DNA of 64,000 nt from Nymphaea colorata (taxonomy: Eukaryota > Streptophyta > Magnoliopsida > Nymphaeales > Nymphaeaceae), in NCBI RefSeq assembly GCF_008831285.2, contig NC_045148.1, positions 15,974,802 to 16,038,801 on the forward strand. Reading direction: 5' to 3'. The position numbers and the translations under genes are program-made. Every line of letters starts with the position of its first letter. Within the stretch, counting starts at the first letter, position 1. The notes below the pieces were generated by a model. The model did not search any database. It had not been told where the DNA came from and saw only the letters and a program-made list of their open reading frames with translations. Shown here in pieces: positions 24,430 through 37,700 of this stretch.

Positions 24430-26068
24430 CTGTTTCTACAGCACTTATATCATATGATTAGATGAAGACCAATGCGAAGCACTCATAACTGGGATACAGC
24501 AGAAGATGTTAGCGCTTATGAGTTTTAAGCATCAAGAGAATGTGTTGTCTATTGGGTTATCCTCAGATGCCGATAGCAACAAAACAATCATAATCAAAGT
24601 AGAAACATATAGAAGAATAAAAAGTAGGATCTACATGAATATAGCCATGTATTTGACTCATTTTTCTCCACTACCATGAAAACATTATAGAAACCAATGG
24701 ATCTGCCTAAATTATGCTCTTGATTGGCTACAAATGACCATAACCAGCCCAGCTTTCTCTCTTGTTCTACTGAATATCTGCAGTCATTTTAAGTTACCGC
24801 CTGGAAGCCCCTATGATAAGTTCTTGAAAGCTGCAAGACTGTTTGTGTAGTGCATATGATGCTGCACTCCTTGGGATGTTAGGAATTTGAAAATGTCGCC
24901 TATTGACATTTTTCTACCGGTCCGGCTTTGTGTATTTACTCGTGATATCAACAAGGCAATTCTGATCAGTGATGCCATGGAAATAGGGATGGCCCAGATA
25001 AATTCAGCAGATTTTGCTAATGTGTCTATTCTTGGTGATTTTGTTATTCTTATATGTTTTAATTTTCAATATGATTTGTAGTAAACTTTTTTATTTCTTA
25101 TTAAGTGCAAATGAAAAGTATGAGGACAATGCGTAGCAGCAATAAACAGACTTGGCTAAAGAGGTATTGTTCCGTTTCTTCTTCTATTCTATTTTTTTTT
25201 GTTTCTTGCTGTTTTCCTTGTTTATTTTCTTCTTTCTTTCTTTTTTTGTTTTTCTTCTTGCAGCGTAATATTATAGACTAGATACAACTGTTCTCATCTT
25301 TGATTGCCGACTAATACCATGAACTGGAATTTAAAACTAATTTAAGGAAAGTTATTGGCGCTGGATTTGTGCCAGAGATATCTTTTTAATATTTTCTAAT
25401 TTTAGTGCCAGTGATAGTTAATCGATGGCTCTGTGCTGCACTCCCACTGGTGCCATGTCAAATCTTTCATAAGATGTACCATCACCGACAGCTTTCGCCC
25501 CCAAAGAACATTATCACTGGTGCTAAAATAGTCCCGAGCTGTTCCCAATTGTAGTTGTTTATTATGGTGGCTGAGCAATGAATTTCAAAATTTTAGCCAT
25601 CTAACAATCATGTAACAGTGCTAAAATGGCCCTGAAACTCTTTCCAATTTTGGTTGTTTATGGTGGCTTTAGCAATGAATTTAAAAAATTTTAACTATCT
25701 AGCAACCATTTAACAGTATTGACTTTTTATCTCTTTCTTTCTCTCTTTATTTCCTTTTGGTGGCGCATTTGACTTAATAACACGGTCTTGAGGGATACTT
25801 TCTCATCACCGAATGTTGTGGCTTGTCTGGTGCATTGGGATGTCTATTTTGTTTTTCGATTACGGTGCCGTCTTTTATCTGCAGTTAGGTACTACACCAT
25901 CTATTCACTCTTTCTCTACTTATTCTTATTTTCGTTTTACCGTGCGATTCTTTTGTATATTCGTTTTTTAATTTTATTTTTGCGGTTTGTTATTATATTT
26001 AGGGGCTTCTTGTTTTCAAATTTTGCTATGAATTTTCATTTTATCAGTCTTTTTCTCCTTCTCCTTCT

Positions 26069-26153
<85 letters not shown>

Positions 26154-27360
26154 AATTAAAAAAAAGGTATGTTATTTACTGCAATCGAATCATCCGTGCA
26201 ATCATAATTTTTTTTCCCTTATATCCAACCTATAGACATGATGTATAGTGAAGATTATTGAATTGCTGAAATTTAAATATAATCAAAGCATGCATTTTAT
26301 GATTCAAAAATCAATTGTTGAAAATGCATCACATGTTGCAAGCTAAAAAGAATCATATTTTCTTGATCAGCTAGTACAGATATAATTGATTTATTGGCTT
26401 CCGACTGGGGTGAGCAGATCAACGCCCTTGGATCACGTCAATGCAACTTGGCTTCTGGGACTAAGTTAGATTGCACGTAGAAATGATTACCTAGTTGGCA
26501 TCAAAACTATGTCTCCCAAAACATCTTCCATAAGCGTGCTTCTCTATATTTTAATTGTTTTTCATAAACCTAACTATATAATTGCTATAAAAATAAACAA
26601 AAATTGAAGAACTTGAAATTTTAAAATTTGGGTTTCACCTAATGAGTTGAAAAAACTATAACCGTTAACTTTTAAGACTCTATAAATTTAATATATGCAT
26701 TTGATTCGAACGATCTTTTTAATAATAGAAATTAAGAGCATGATTGAGTATTCTCTCTCCCGGCGCTCTCTCCTTTGTTAAGTGCATTGAGTGGAGGGAG
26801 AAGGGAGACAAAGACCTCTCAAACATGTCTTTCTATTCAATTTGGACTGTTTGAGAAATGTTAGTGGAATTGAATGTAGAATGATTGAAGTAAGTCACTT
26901 TTTAATATATGCAGACTACATAAGGCCCGGTTTAGATAGATCAGGGTAACTTTACGTTGTAAAAAAGTCGGATCTGAGGTTTAATTTTTTACTTCATATT
27001 TTCTTTTATAAATTTCCAGTTCCAAATTTTTATCTACCAATCAAACTAAGCTTAAAAGAATATACATTAGTTTAAAAAAAAAAAATCAACAAAGAACAAC
27101 TTCTGTGGGTACGGCCATCCTGTCCTCATGTCCATCTCTCCGTCCATGTTATCGTGGTTCGGAGATCATCTGGAAGCTTTCTACCCAAAAAATGTTTGCA
27201 AAAGTGTAACGTTACTTGGCTCAAATCGCATGTGCAATGATAGCGAGTCTAAAGTCAGAGTCCAGGACCACGCGGTCCGCACACAGAGTCCTTGACGCGA
27301 CGAATCCGCATGTTTTACACGCCGCGTGTTTGATTACCTGGAAAGAAATTCACAAGATCC
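24430..27360. other. Intergenic DNA
   Basis: No gene is supported. The stretch is T-rich with short open frames lacking any motif. The last part is the promoter of the lipase gene. Confidence 0.5.
26074..26150. repeat. Compound (CT)n(AT)n microsatellite
   Basis: About 14 CT units are followed by about 24 AT units. Confidence 0.95.
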
Positions 27361-27365
27361 TCCTC

Positions 27366-27371
27366 TATAAG
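27366..27371 (+). promoter_or_regulatory. Candidate TATA box of the lipase gene
   Basis: TATAAG in CTCTATAAGAGAG lies 44 bases before the start codon at 27,415, implying a very short leader. It is followed by GA-rich sequence. Position and sequence fit, but there is no transcript evidence. Confidence 0.4.
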
Positions 27372-27414
27372 AGAGAGATCGAGGGAGGTCTAGATTCCAG
27401 CTATCGAGAGAGAG

Positions 27415-30400
27415 ATGGCAGCTCTGCAGATGAAGCCTGAACTGTCATGGCGAGGAAGACTCGATTCAGTCTCTCATGGAAGGCGGAGGAGTGGAAGGAA
27501 CGCCAATGGCTCGGGGTTCGTCGTTGCTGGCCAGGCGCGGAGGATTGAAGGCGTGAGCGAGGAGCTGAACGCCATTGCCCGCCAGAACCTTGATTTTGCG
27601 GTGGTACGCCGGAGAGTTCGGTGGGCGTTTGCTGGAACTCAGCAGGAGCTCGATCATCTCCTTTTCAAGGTCCGATTCTTTTCCTTCATCGATTCTCTTT
27701 TTCTTCTCAAAAAAGAGCTGCAATTAGTTCTCTGTTAAATGTTCGGATGGATGGAAAGAATTCTGATCGTACCACCTCAAAAGAACAGGAAAGACGGTGG
27801 TCGGTGCCAACCTGATTCTGATCTCTTTGCTAACTGGCCGGAATAAAAGAAGACTGGCTCCTGTTAAGGCCGTAGAGTTCAGCGGTGCTGTAGCCTGTGG
27901 ACTCCACGTTAACCAATAAACGGTCACCTTTAATGCCCATTACCACCAACATCACCGATCACCAATGTTGGCGCCTGCGGGATTCTTGTTTAGACGCGAG
28001 AACGGCTCCTTTGCAGTGCAGTTCAACAAAAATTGTGGAGTAATATTTTATAAACTAAATGTTAAATCTATGTTGATGGCGGTTAAGATAACTAATACGG
28101 AGATTGTTAAGGAACAAAACTTTGGTCATTTACTCTTGACGAATTTGAATTGCATTGAACCCAATAAATTGTGCAGTAGTGATCGTTGATCCTCAAAATC
28201 CATGGCGTAGATGTTATATACTTTATCATTAAGATTGGGCAATTCGCAAACATAAGGCTACCAATCCATGGGAGCACCAGGAATATTACCGACCCCTTCA
28301 TCAAGTGCTGTGAATGATTTATTTAGGAAGATGATATTTAGCTTAGTACTACAATGCTTGTATGATATCGCGAGTGTTTATACATGCATCTCTAAGGGCA
28401 TTTGGTAACTAGTTATTATGCTTTTGGAATACATGCTTCTAAACTACGTGTTCCAAAAGCACTATGTTTCTTGAATTATGGACATAGTTTTTTTAAGAAA
28501 ATATGTTCTAGGAACAAAATATTATTCTCACCAAAAGCCCTCTTCGTGCTGACGTTTCCCACAGGCCTTGGGGAGTTATCAGGTCTAGACATAGGTGGGT
28601 TTGGACCTGTGAACTATATCATGTACTAATATCAAGTTGAAATTAACTTCTGAATCAAACATTTATAATTTCATGTGAATCAGCAAGTACCAACTAAATA
28701 CTCATGGCAAATTACCAAATAGTAGAAAGACAGCTACATCCCGTCCACATTAGCTTAAAGCAGTCCACATTAGCTTAAAGCAAAGGGGTTAATGGGTTCA
28801 GGCTGAATACATGCTTGGTCGCTGCCCTGGCGGAGGACATCGGGTCCTAATCGAAGCTAGTTACATGCACCATTATGTGCATAAAAGATTGTGCATCTAG
28901 TGGTATAATGAGTACTTCTCTCGAAAGTAAAATGGGTTTTACAAGGACGAAAATATAGGGAAAAAGTAAAAAAAAAAAATTTTTTTTTTTTAATTTTCAG
29001 AATACCTCAATTTCTTCCTTCTTTTCGTTTTGGAGTTGAGTCGGTATGGAAAGGACAGAACGCTTCTTGTCCCTAAACATACCCAAGGGAGGGGGGCTAC
29101 TTAGGTTATAGCCACACCCCAACTAATTGAAAAAAAAATGTATTGAACAAATTAAAAATTTTAGTTATGCAATATATTTTTTAGATTTAAGTTCAATTTT
29201 TCTTTATTCGAATATGAGGTTGAACTGTTTCGTCTGCTCCTAAAAAAAAATCAATCCTCGCTCCTCATGCAACAACCACGACTTCAATCCAATTTTGACA
29301 TAAGAAAAATGCTTGAACCTTAATCCAAACTTTGTCCACTCTTTTTTCCTTTCCACCGACCGAACATGGATTGTGGGGTTTGGTGGAAACCGGGTCAAAC
29401 CCGAACTCCATGAGACACTCAAAAAAAGTTATCCCAGAGCTTTTGTCCGGCTCCTTGGGTTCCCACCGGTCTACGGTATAACAGAAAACGAATGCTTTTC
29501 TCTGCTTTTCCTTTTTGTTTCCTCCACTTTCCAGATTGACCTGTCCCATATTAATGGGTTTGCAAATCCAAGGTATCAATGGCTGATCACAAGAAAATTG
29601 TGTCACGGGTATTGACTTGAGGAAATCCATATAAATGATTTAGACATGCTAAACTAAAAGTAATCGGATAGAAAATGCCTGAATGTATCATCTACTTGGA
29701 TTCAAATGTTTCGGTGCACAAAGAATTGAGAACGGGATCTGAAGTATCAGCACGATTTACGCTGCTGAGTTCTCCAGCTACCTCGTTTAACTTACTCTAT
29801 CCCGAAGACCTCAAACCCACAAAAGTCTTCTGCAACAGAAACAGAAAGAGACTCATGTGTGTGTCTATACTATACATATGATGGGGAAGTGCTCATAATT
29901 GACTGCCTTCAGTAAATGAGCAACTGTAAAGCAGCACAAACATGCGCATGATCTTGTAGCTCTAATCTAGTCTGTGAAATTCCTTATAAACAAATTCAAG
30001 CAGAAACTCATTTTGGTTTTGTGTTTGATCTGCAGAGGGCACCATCTGGCATTCAAATGGAGGAGGTAAGACTGTGCAGCCGGTTCTTTCTTTGTTTCGT
30101 TGCCTTTTCACCGAAAAATTTTATCATGAAAACATGTTGTCAGTATGTATGGTACTAGTTCATATTGAAAACAAAAAACATCGCCCTCCTAAAGAGGAAG
30201 AGGATCCCCTGTTTGCTTTCTTCATGCAGTGGTATGAAGTGAACTCCAGAGGGTTGGAGGTCTTCTGCAAGAGCTGGTTCCCCCCACCTTCATCGAAGGT
30301 TCGCATCAAGGGTGCTGTCTTCTTCTGCCACGGCTATGGCGATACCTGCACCTTCTTCTTCGAAGGTAAACTACCATCAGAAGTTCCACCTATTAACCAC

Positions 30401-33185
30401 ATGACGGACCACAGTAGTCTCTGAACGAATCTTGAGCCCGAATTTGCATATGAAAGAATCTCAGGCCCGGCTTGTATTACAGGAATTGCCAAAAGAATTG
30501 CAGCAGAAGGGTATGGAGTTTTTGCAATGGACTATCCAGGGTTTGGTCTTTCGCAAGGGCTGCACGGGTACATACCAAGCTTTGACGAATTAGTGGAGGA
30601 TGTGATTGAACAATATACCAAGATCAAAGGTGAATCCTTTTAGCTGTCATGCAACTTCTTTCCCCAGCGCGATTCTGTGCTTTTTGATTCTCTATTTCTA
30701 CCAATTAACTGGTTATCATAGCTTGCATATGACGTTCATGTCATGGTTCTATCTGTTTTCTAAAATTATTAAGTAATGAAAAGGTGAACCAGCCCTGTTG
30801 CAAAAATTCTCTAGTTTGCAAGATGTACTCATACTGCATTTTGGTTCGTCCTCAAAGTCTTGGGCAGCTGTTATGGGCAGCAAAATTTAATACCTTCATG
30901 TTGACTTGCAGGAAAGCCTCTCATTAGAAAGCTGCCCCATTTCATTTTCGGACAATCTATGGGAGGAGCTGTTGCTCTTAAGCTTCACCTTGAGCAGCCA
31001 AGTATGTGGGATGGTATTGTCCTAGTTGCTCCTATGTGCAAGGTAAGTTGTCTATCTATGTCATGTCCGAGCATATTTCTGTAACCTGCACATAACTCTA
31101 TTGGATTTTAATGGCGAATTAGCATAACTATTACCTAAGTATGATGGAGATTGCATCATTTGGTAGGAGTATTATGAATTGCCTAAGTATGATGGAGATT
31201 GCATCATTTAGTAGGAGTATTACGAAACTGTATTTCACCAGTATCCTTATTCATGCATGATCAATGGTAGGAACTGTTGAAAAATAAAAATAAAATAACA
31301 AGAAAAGAGATTTAAACATGGTTTTTCACCATGGGAGGCACCATCGTCCTTAAGGTCGACATTCTGCAATCTCATTCATATATAAGCTGCCCTTACAAAT
31401 AGGACAGCTTCTTCAGCTACAGAACACTCATTAACCACCGTAGCAGCATAATGGTTCCTTCATTTGTGCATTATCTTTAACCGTTCCCTAAGTAGAGCAT
31501 CGTCATGATCTTTGCCACCATATTTGCTAGGAATGCTTTTCGTAACGATGACATTCTTATCATATCTGCTCCCATGATAGCTGTTGTTAAGATCATTCCT
31601 TTCAAGGACATCGTTTGCCTCTTCTCTCATATTGTCCCTAAGCATGGCTAATGGATTTGACCATCGATTGAAGTTGCAAAACTGCATTGCGAATTGAACA
31701 GCATTTGATGCAAAGCTTAGATCCACTAACCCGAGGCTTTATGTTTACTTTATGTTAAAAATTCAGAAATTACTGTCATTGTTCTGAACATTTCTTAGAG
31801 GATTATGCTTCACATTTGCAGTAATGAGGACTTTAGTTCCCTTCTTGACAATAAATTTTGTACTTCAACTTGCAATATGTTTCCAAGACATTTTTCTTTG
31901 TGAAATCGTATCACTTATTTTATTCTTAATGTTTCTCTGTGGCTATAATTGTACTCGGAAGATTGCAGAAGACATCATGCCACCTGATTTCATGGTAAAG
32001 ATTGCAAAATTCTTGTCCGTTGCTCTTCCCAAAGTGAAACTCTTTCCCAATGAAGATCTCAGTCATTTCACATTTCAAGAACTTGCCAAACGAAGATTGG
32101 TAACGTGTCCCTCTTTCTTATTCTTGGTTTAACATGGTTATTTTTATATGCTAAATGCTTCTAGGCATAATTTTTAAACAGTTCACAGGTACGTACTAGA
32201 TGGAGCCTGCGTTTTTGTCTCTAGGGTCCAAACTAAAATAATTCTTCTTCGCTGCATTTCGAGATGTTAGAAATACCATATATAAGTATAATATGTTTAT
32301 GGTTTACCTATCTAACTAATATTTTGCAATGTTTTTGCATGGAACAGGCTCAAGTTAATGTGGTCTCATACAAGGACAAAGTGCGGGTAAGGACTGCGAT
32401 GGAGCTTTTGAAGACCACCAAGGAGATTGAACGTCAGTTAGACAAGGTTAACATACTATTGTTTGGTACCTTTTTTCTTTTAGGGATGGCATAAAATGAA
32501 AGCAATACTTCATAAATCTTAGATGTTTATTTGCAGTTAAACTTTTTCATGGACCTCTTTATAATGCGTTGTAGTGTTGTTCTTTTCTTTTAATTGTTTA
32601 CACGTTAGTTTCATGTCAAATCGAATTGTTTTGTAGGGTGCAATCATACTAGCACTAATGCATCACATCTCATCAAAATTTCGAAGATTTCGAAGTTAAG
32701 TGTGCTTAGACGATAGTAGTACTGTGATGAATGATCTCCTGGGAGGTTATTAAAAGGCCAGGAGCCTATCTTCCAATAGCTCCTTCTATTGGAAGTTATT
32801 ATGTCATTAGATGACTTTGATATTGTTAAGCTCAAAAATTCACGAGGATCATATCAGATATTCAAATTTTGTGGTTTCCAACTTCCATACATACAGGAGA
32901 GTTTTATATAAGAGCTTCACATTGCCAATGCTAATGCAATTCTTGTATTTTGTATGTTAGGTTTCTGCTCCTTTATTGATACTTCATGGTTCGGAAGACA
33001 AAGTGACTGATCCTCAAGTGAGTCAATTTTTGTACCACAAAGCAAGCAGCCAGGACAAGACAATCAAGTTATATAGAGGAGGTTACCATTGCATTTTGGA
33101 AGGAGAATCAGATGAGAGGATTCTGGAAGTGATAAATGATATTATCTCATGGCTGGACGTGCAATCTGTTATTAACAAAAATTAG
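27415..33185 (+). CDS. MAGL: Monoacylglycerol lipase-like alpha/beta hydrolase, eight exons
   Basis: The exons I read are 27,415-27,669, 30,036-30,065, 30,230-30,365, 30,483-30,629, 30,912-31,042, 31,962-32,099, 32,348-32,446 and 32,961-33,185. All join in phase into 386 residues. Family members cleave monoacylglycerols or lysophospholipids; relatives include caffeoylshikimate esterase, so the substrate is not certain. The oxyanion motif CHGYGDT includes His129-Gly130. The nucleophile elbow is GQSMGG with Ser205. Asp325 (in HGSEDKVTDP) and His355 (in GGYHCILEGE) complete the triad. Gln before the Ser is usual for the plant branch. The first 85 residues form an N-terminal extension ending in a helical segment, as in the Arabidopsis At1g73480 type. 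The exon 6 acceptor (31,960-31,961) has a weak pyrimidine tract but preserves the frame. Introns 5 and 7 carry repeats listed separately. The gene looks intact. Confidence 0.92.
28395..28541. mobile_element. Candidate MITE in lipase intron 1, family B copy 1
   Basis: The ends AGGGCATTTGGTAAC and, complemented, AGGGCTTTTGGTGAG form a terminal inverted repeat over about 147 bases. The interior shares TGTTCCAAAAGCA-like phrases with the sequence at 52,534-52,740. I could not settle a target duplication, so the superfamily is unassigned. Confidence 0.45.
28743..28782. repeat. Perfect 20-bp tandem duplication
   Basis: GTCCACATTAGCTTAAAGCA occurs twice back to back (28,743-28,762 and 28,763-28,782) in lipase intron 1. 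The perfect identity suggests a recent event. Confidence 0.9.
31134..31226. repeat. 48-bp tandem duplication in lipase intron 5
   Basis: A unit starting CCTAAGTATGATGGAGATTG repeats at 31,134 and 31,182 with about one difference. Confidence 0.9.
32636..32752 (+). pseudogene. 5S rRNA-derived sequence in lipase intron 7
   Basis: The segment follows plant 5S rRNA from its first base. It opens GGGTGCAATCATACTAGCAC, two transitions from the gene as I know it, then has TAATGCA, AGTTAAGTGTGCTT (the A-box, one change), GTAGTACT..GATGA (the C-box region), and CTCCTGGGAGGT near the end. A 9-base internal duplication, TTTCGAAGA, precedes the A-box. The last about 15 bases of 5S are not recognisable. 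It is in the same orientation as the lipase and is neither in a tandem array nor followed by a T-run terminator, so it is not a working gene. It may be a retroposed 5S copy, or part of a Cassandra-type TRIM LTR or a 5S-derived SINE, both of which carry 5S sequence. Confidence 0.85.
32769..32795. repeat. 10-bp stem hairpin beside the 5S-like sequence
   Basis: CTTCCAATAG and its exact complement CTATTGGAAG are separated by about six bases. It lies about 20 bases downstream of the 5S-like segment and may belong to the same inserted element. Confidence 0.6.
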
Positions 33186-33389
33186 TTTGATTTATGACAA
33201 GATCTTATTGTTCAATGTGAATCCCGATTTTTTGTTGTACTTTTCAGCTACATAATTTTATGGACCAATTACAATCTGGTTTACTTTTCAACATTAGAAA
33301 TTCTTAATAAGTGAATTTTGGAAAAGTTTGTCTTCCTATCAAATCTTTGTAATATACAAATTTTCACTTTAAAGTACTTGGGTACATGT

Positions 33390-33395
33390 AATAAA
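33390..33395 (+). terminator. Candidate poly(A) signal of the lipase gene
   Basis: AATAAA about 205 bases after the lipase stop codon. It is the clearest canonical hexamer downstream, but plant genes often use variants. Confidence 0.35.
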
Positions 33396-33399
33396 AATT

Positions 33400-34000
33400 A
33401 ATCTAGCATTAACGTGTGAAGATATCCGGCAGGGAAGGTCCAAGATTTAAGATCTATTCTCTAGGCTGAGTGCAGATGAATCCCAGTAGCATATGTAAAT
33501 TATCTAACCTTAGAAAATAAGTTTCAAAGAAGTGATTTATAAGGGAGTCGTGGCTTTACAGCAATCCTTATTGTAACCAATATCGTAAATGTTAATATGG
33601 AAGCTAGGAAGTTAACTGAATTGGATTTCTCTAGTTACCAATTGAATTTCGAAGCACTTAGCAGGTTGTCATACATAAATAAATTTGGATGTGATTAGTA
33701 ATCAGTTTTGAATTTGACATAAGTTTTATAATTGAATCTGAATCCCGGTCTAAAACATGAGCGAGTTCCAATAAAGATACAATCGGGTTTAATATAAATG
33801 TCGGGTCTTATGCTAAGTTTTAACATAACAGGACATGATATGGAGTCTAAATCCAAATTCAATTATATAGCCTGATTAATCGAACTTGACAAAAGGGGGA
33901 TCCAAACCATTTACATTATGAAGGTGGATATGTGGGCAAAGATCAAGCACGAAAAATGATATAACATTTATTTTAAAAACTGATGCTTATGAAGAAGAAG

Positions 34001-34037
<37 letters not shown>

Positions 34038-34780
34038 CCTCAAAGAACGGTCATTGGATATATGAAAAACTGGTAGGCAAACTCTAGTTTGTAACGTAGT
34101 AATAAATAATAAACGACGTCTTAAAGTTTTAGACGGTGAGGTTTTTTTTTGGATATAATAAGGTGAGTTTGCAAAAAAAACGAAAAAAATACGATAAATT
34201 TTTAAAAGTTTTTAAAAACTAAAAATAAAGAAAAAATTAAATTAAATGAAAAACTAATAACATAAAATCAAAAGATAAGTACATTTGAAACAAATAAAAA
34301 ATAAAAAATAAAAAAAACGGTTTGACATTAAAAGATGAAAAAACTGAAAAACTTTAAAAAGTATGAAAAAATGCATTGAAAACTCGTTTTTTTTTTAATT
34401 TTTTAACGTTATCTAAAAAAACGTGTTTTTTTTTCAAAAAGTGTTTTTTAAAGTTTTAATTAAATGGTTAGTTAATTTATTGCGTTTTTTTCACTGAAAA
34501 AACGCTTTTTTTTTATGACTATACAACTGGCGCAATATGTCTACAGGCCCTGGTCCTTTGGATTAACGCCAGGTCAAGTTGTATTTTTGAAGAGATATTT
34601 CCTCTATCTCCGTCCCGCTCATCAGCGTCTTAGCTGCTTCCCTCAACGGCAGAGCTTCCATCCACAGACGGAAGGAAACACAGAAAGGGGGAGAGAGCCA
34701 CCTTCTTGTTCTTGTTCTTCTTCTTAGTTTTTTTTTTCTTCTTCTGAGATTTGCTTCGTCATGTCATTCGTTAATTGGAA
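33400..34780. other. Lipase-CFM3 intergenic DNA
   Basis: No gene lies between the lipase end and the CFM3 start. An (AT)n run is at about 34,004-34,033. From 34,140 to 34,510 the sequence is nearly all A and T runs, including many AAAAAC and GTTTTTT tracts in both orientations. 34,600-34,780 is probably the CFM3 promoter and leader, with a TTC-rich pyrimidine stretch at 34,705-34,745. Confidence 0.5.
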
Positions 34781-34783
34781 AGA

Positions 34784-37700
34784 ATGACGTCATTCTTATC
34801 TTCCTCCATTCTAACGGACATCCGTCTTCACCATCCCTACTCTTCCCCTCCTTACTCGTCCTGCAAAATCCTTCCCCTTAGGGCGCTACTGCTTAATCTG
34901 AACAGCCGCCCGTCTCTCTTCTTCTCGTCCTCCTCTTCATCTTCTTCTTCGTTCAAAAACTCCGCCCCAGTAACCGACCCGAATTCTGGTCGGCCTTCGA
35001 CATCGTCCACCAACTATTCGAAGTCGACCCGTGAACCGTCTTCACCATGGTTGAGCAGATGGGGACCGGGAGCGGGACTGGGACCGACGACTGTGGAACC
35101 CACTAAAGGAACCGGCGACGCGGGCAATGGGCGTCAATTTGACGTCCAGCATCAACCCAGGAGCCCCATTGAGAGGATTGTGGAGAGGTTGAGGAATTTG
35201 GGGTTGAGTGACGATGAGGAGGAGGAAGACGACGATTTGCTTCCTTGGGAGGAAAAGGATGGCGATTTGGGTGAGAAGGAGCTGGGTTATCTCTTACAGA
35301 GGAAATGGGAACGACCAGACAGAACTGGGGATCATGCTGCGAGTTCTGAGCCTTTGCTACCTTGGGAGAGAGATGAGGAAGGACGTGGAGAGGTGACGGA
35401 TTTGAAGAAGAGGGAGAGGCGTGTGAAGGCCCCGACCTTGGCGGAATTGACGCTTCCGGATGAGGAGCTGAAGAGGCTGAGAAAGTTGGGGATGCTTCTT
35501 AGAGAGAGGATAACAATACCAAAAGCTGGTGTAACGCAGGTGGTCTTGGAGAAGATCCATGATAAGTGGCGGAAATCGGAGCTGGTTAGGCTGAAATTCC
35601 ACGAGACTCTTGCCCATGACATGAAGACTGCCCATGAAATTGTTGAGGTCTGCCCTTCTTTCTTGTGGTTATGGTCCTTTTTCTGTTCAATATAAGCATA
35701 ATTTGGTAGAAATTGGAAAAAAAAAAACTTGTATTTGTATTATTATATTGTAGTTGGCATACTGCTGTGAAATCGTTAACGTAAAGGACGTTGCCTACCA
35801 ATGAAAAGACTATTATGCTCCTCGATATTAATAATCTATTACATTCACGTCTAGATTTGCTATTTATATGACGCTTTCGTCATTTGTCCGTTAATGCCAG
35901 TACACGTTCTCTAATATAATCCACACTAAGGCCACTCAAGTTTTCAAAAGATAGGTCTTTCATTTGGGGTCTAGATGCATTGAGACATAATTCCTCTGTA
36001 GGTTACACATAATTTCCTCTGGTGCTCATGCAGTTTTTACCTTCATTTTAGCAGTTGGGATGTCCAGAGTATATCGCGTTGAAATTCAAAGCTGTCATTG
36101 CTTTGTGAACATCGAGCAGAGGGAGTCCTTCACAGTAGAAGTCCACCGTTGGTATATTGCTTCTGTTTTTTATCATTGATGTCACTCCGTCTATAATCGT
36201 CGTCATAGAGTTCCGTTAGACCACAACAAGAAAAGGGCCTTTAGACGGGGCAAAAACTGTGGTGAAAGAGTAAAGCGCATGACCGTATCTATATCACCAA
36301 ACCTCACTTTCTGCAGTTATAGGAGAAAAACTCAAAAGAACTGAGGGAAGAGTATACATACACACATATATATACAATTATATATATATGTATGTATTCT
36401 TCCCCTCAGTTCTTCTGAGTTTTACTCAGTTCTTTTGAGTTTCTTTCTTCATATACCAGCCTTCTTGTTGTGCAATCTGCAGTTTGTACCTCTAGCTTAG
36501 GCCTTTACCGATGCTTTTAGCTGATTCTGCTTCTATAGGTGGAAAATTTTCATTTTTACTCTGGCTCACAGTCTACTTCATTTAGAAACTGAAAATTATA
36601 ATTCAAGAGGTGAAAACTCTCATTGAGGTTAGATTTGAATTGAAATGCACAAAGTATTCAATTGAATAGGTATTTGTATATACATGCAGGTTGGTAAAAA
36701 ATCCCTAAGTTAAATCATAAGTACATGATCATAAACATCATCGAGACTAATCAGTAAACAAGAAGACCCAAGAAAGCTAGGATACTGTAAGAGAAAACCA
36801 CAATTGCATGTTCTGCACTAAAAGTGTGCTACTTCTGTAGCACAAAAACCAACCTGCAGGTACATCAGCACAGGTCTGGATCAAGGTTTACAGGAAGAAA
36901 GTGAAACACTTGAACCTAATTACTGCTCATCATACTGAATTGTCCGATAGCATTGGTTAGCTGCTAACTTCGAATTGGATTCTGCTGGCTTACCAACCAA
37001 ACCACCAACATCAGACATGAATTGGCAGCCTAGCCCCTAATTTGTTACACGTACACATGTCACCTAGCTAAAGAAACCACATAATGCCCTTAATGAAGAA
37101 TATAAGTGACAGTAATAAAGAGAGGACTAAACCATCTGTTATTTCTTCATCTTGGACAGAACCTATGTTTTTGTCTACAAGGAAAAAGGGAAGAGGAGCT
37201 TGTTTTCATGTCAGAGGCCTTACAGTTGTTATTATCAGCAAAAAGAGAAGTTCTGTTCTTACTTTTGCAACGAGTGTCTATTATCATGAAATACTCTTAT
37301 AAGTAACAAAATAGGTCGCCTTCTGTCTTTTACAAGTGTAAAGTACAGCCACAGTATCTAATACCTATGCTGTCAAAATCTGTTTTTACATTGTGGATTT
37401 CTTCCTTTTTTTTATATATGTCTGTTTAGCAAGTATACATTTTATTTCTAATGTATCTGTTTCTTGGTTTGTTTAGCTCTTCTAATGCTATTTTTTCTCT
37501 GGAGCTTCGCTGCCAATGTTTCTTGTCTAATGATTGAGTATCTCATTTTTCTTGCTTGACAGCGCCGAACAGGAGGACTTGTGATATGGAGGTCAGGAAG
37601 TGTTATGGTAGTGTACAGAGGAAGCAACTATGAGCGACCTTTAAAGCCACCAAATTTTGGTGAAGAAAGTGTTTCCAAAGAAGTTTTACATGAGGGAGAT

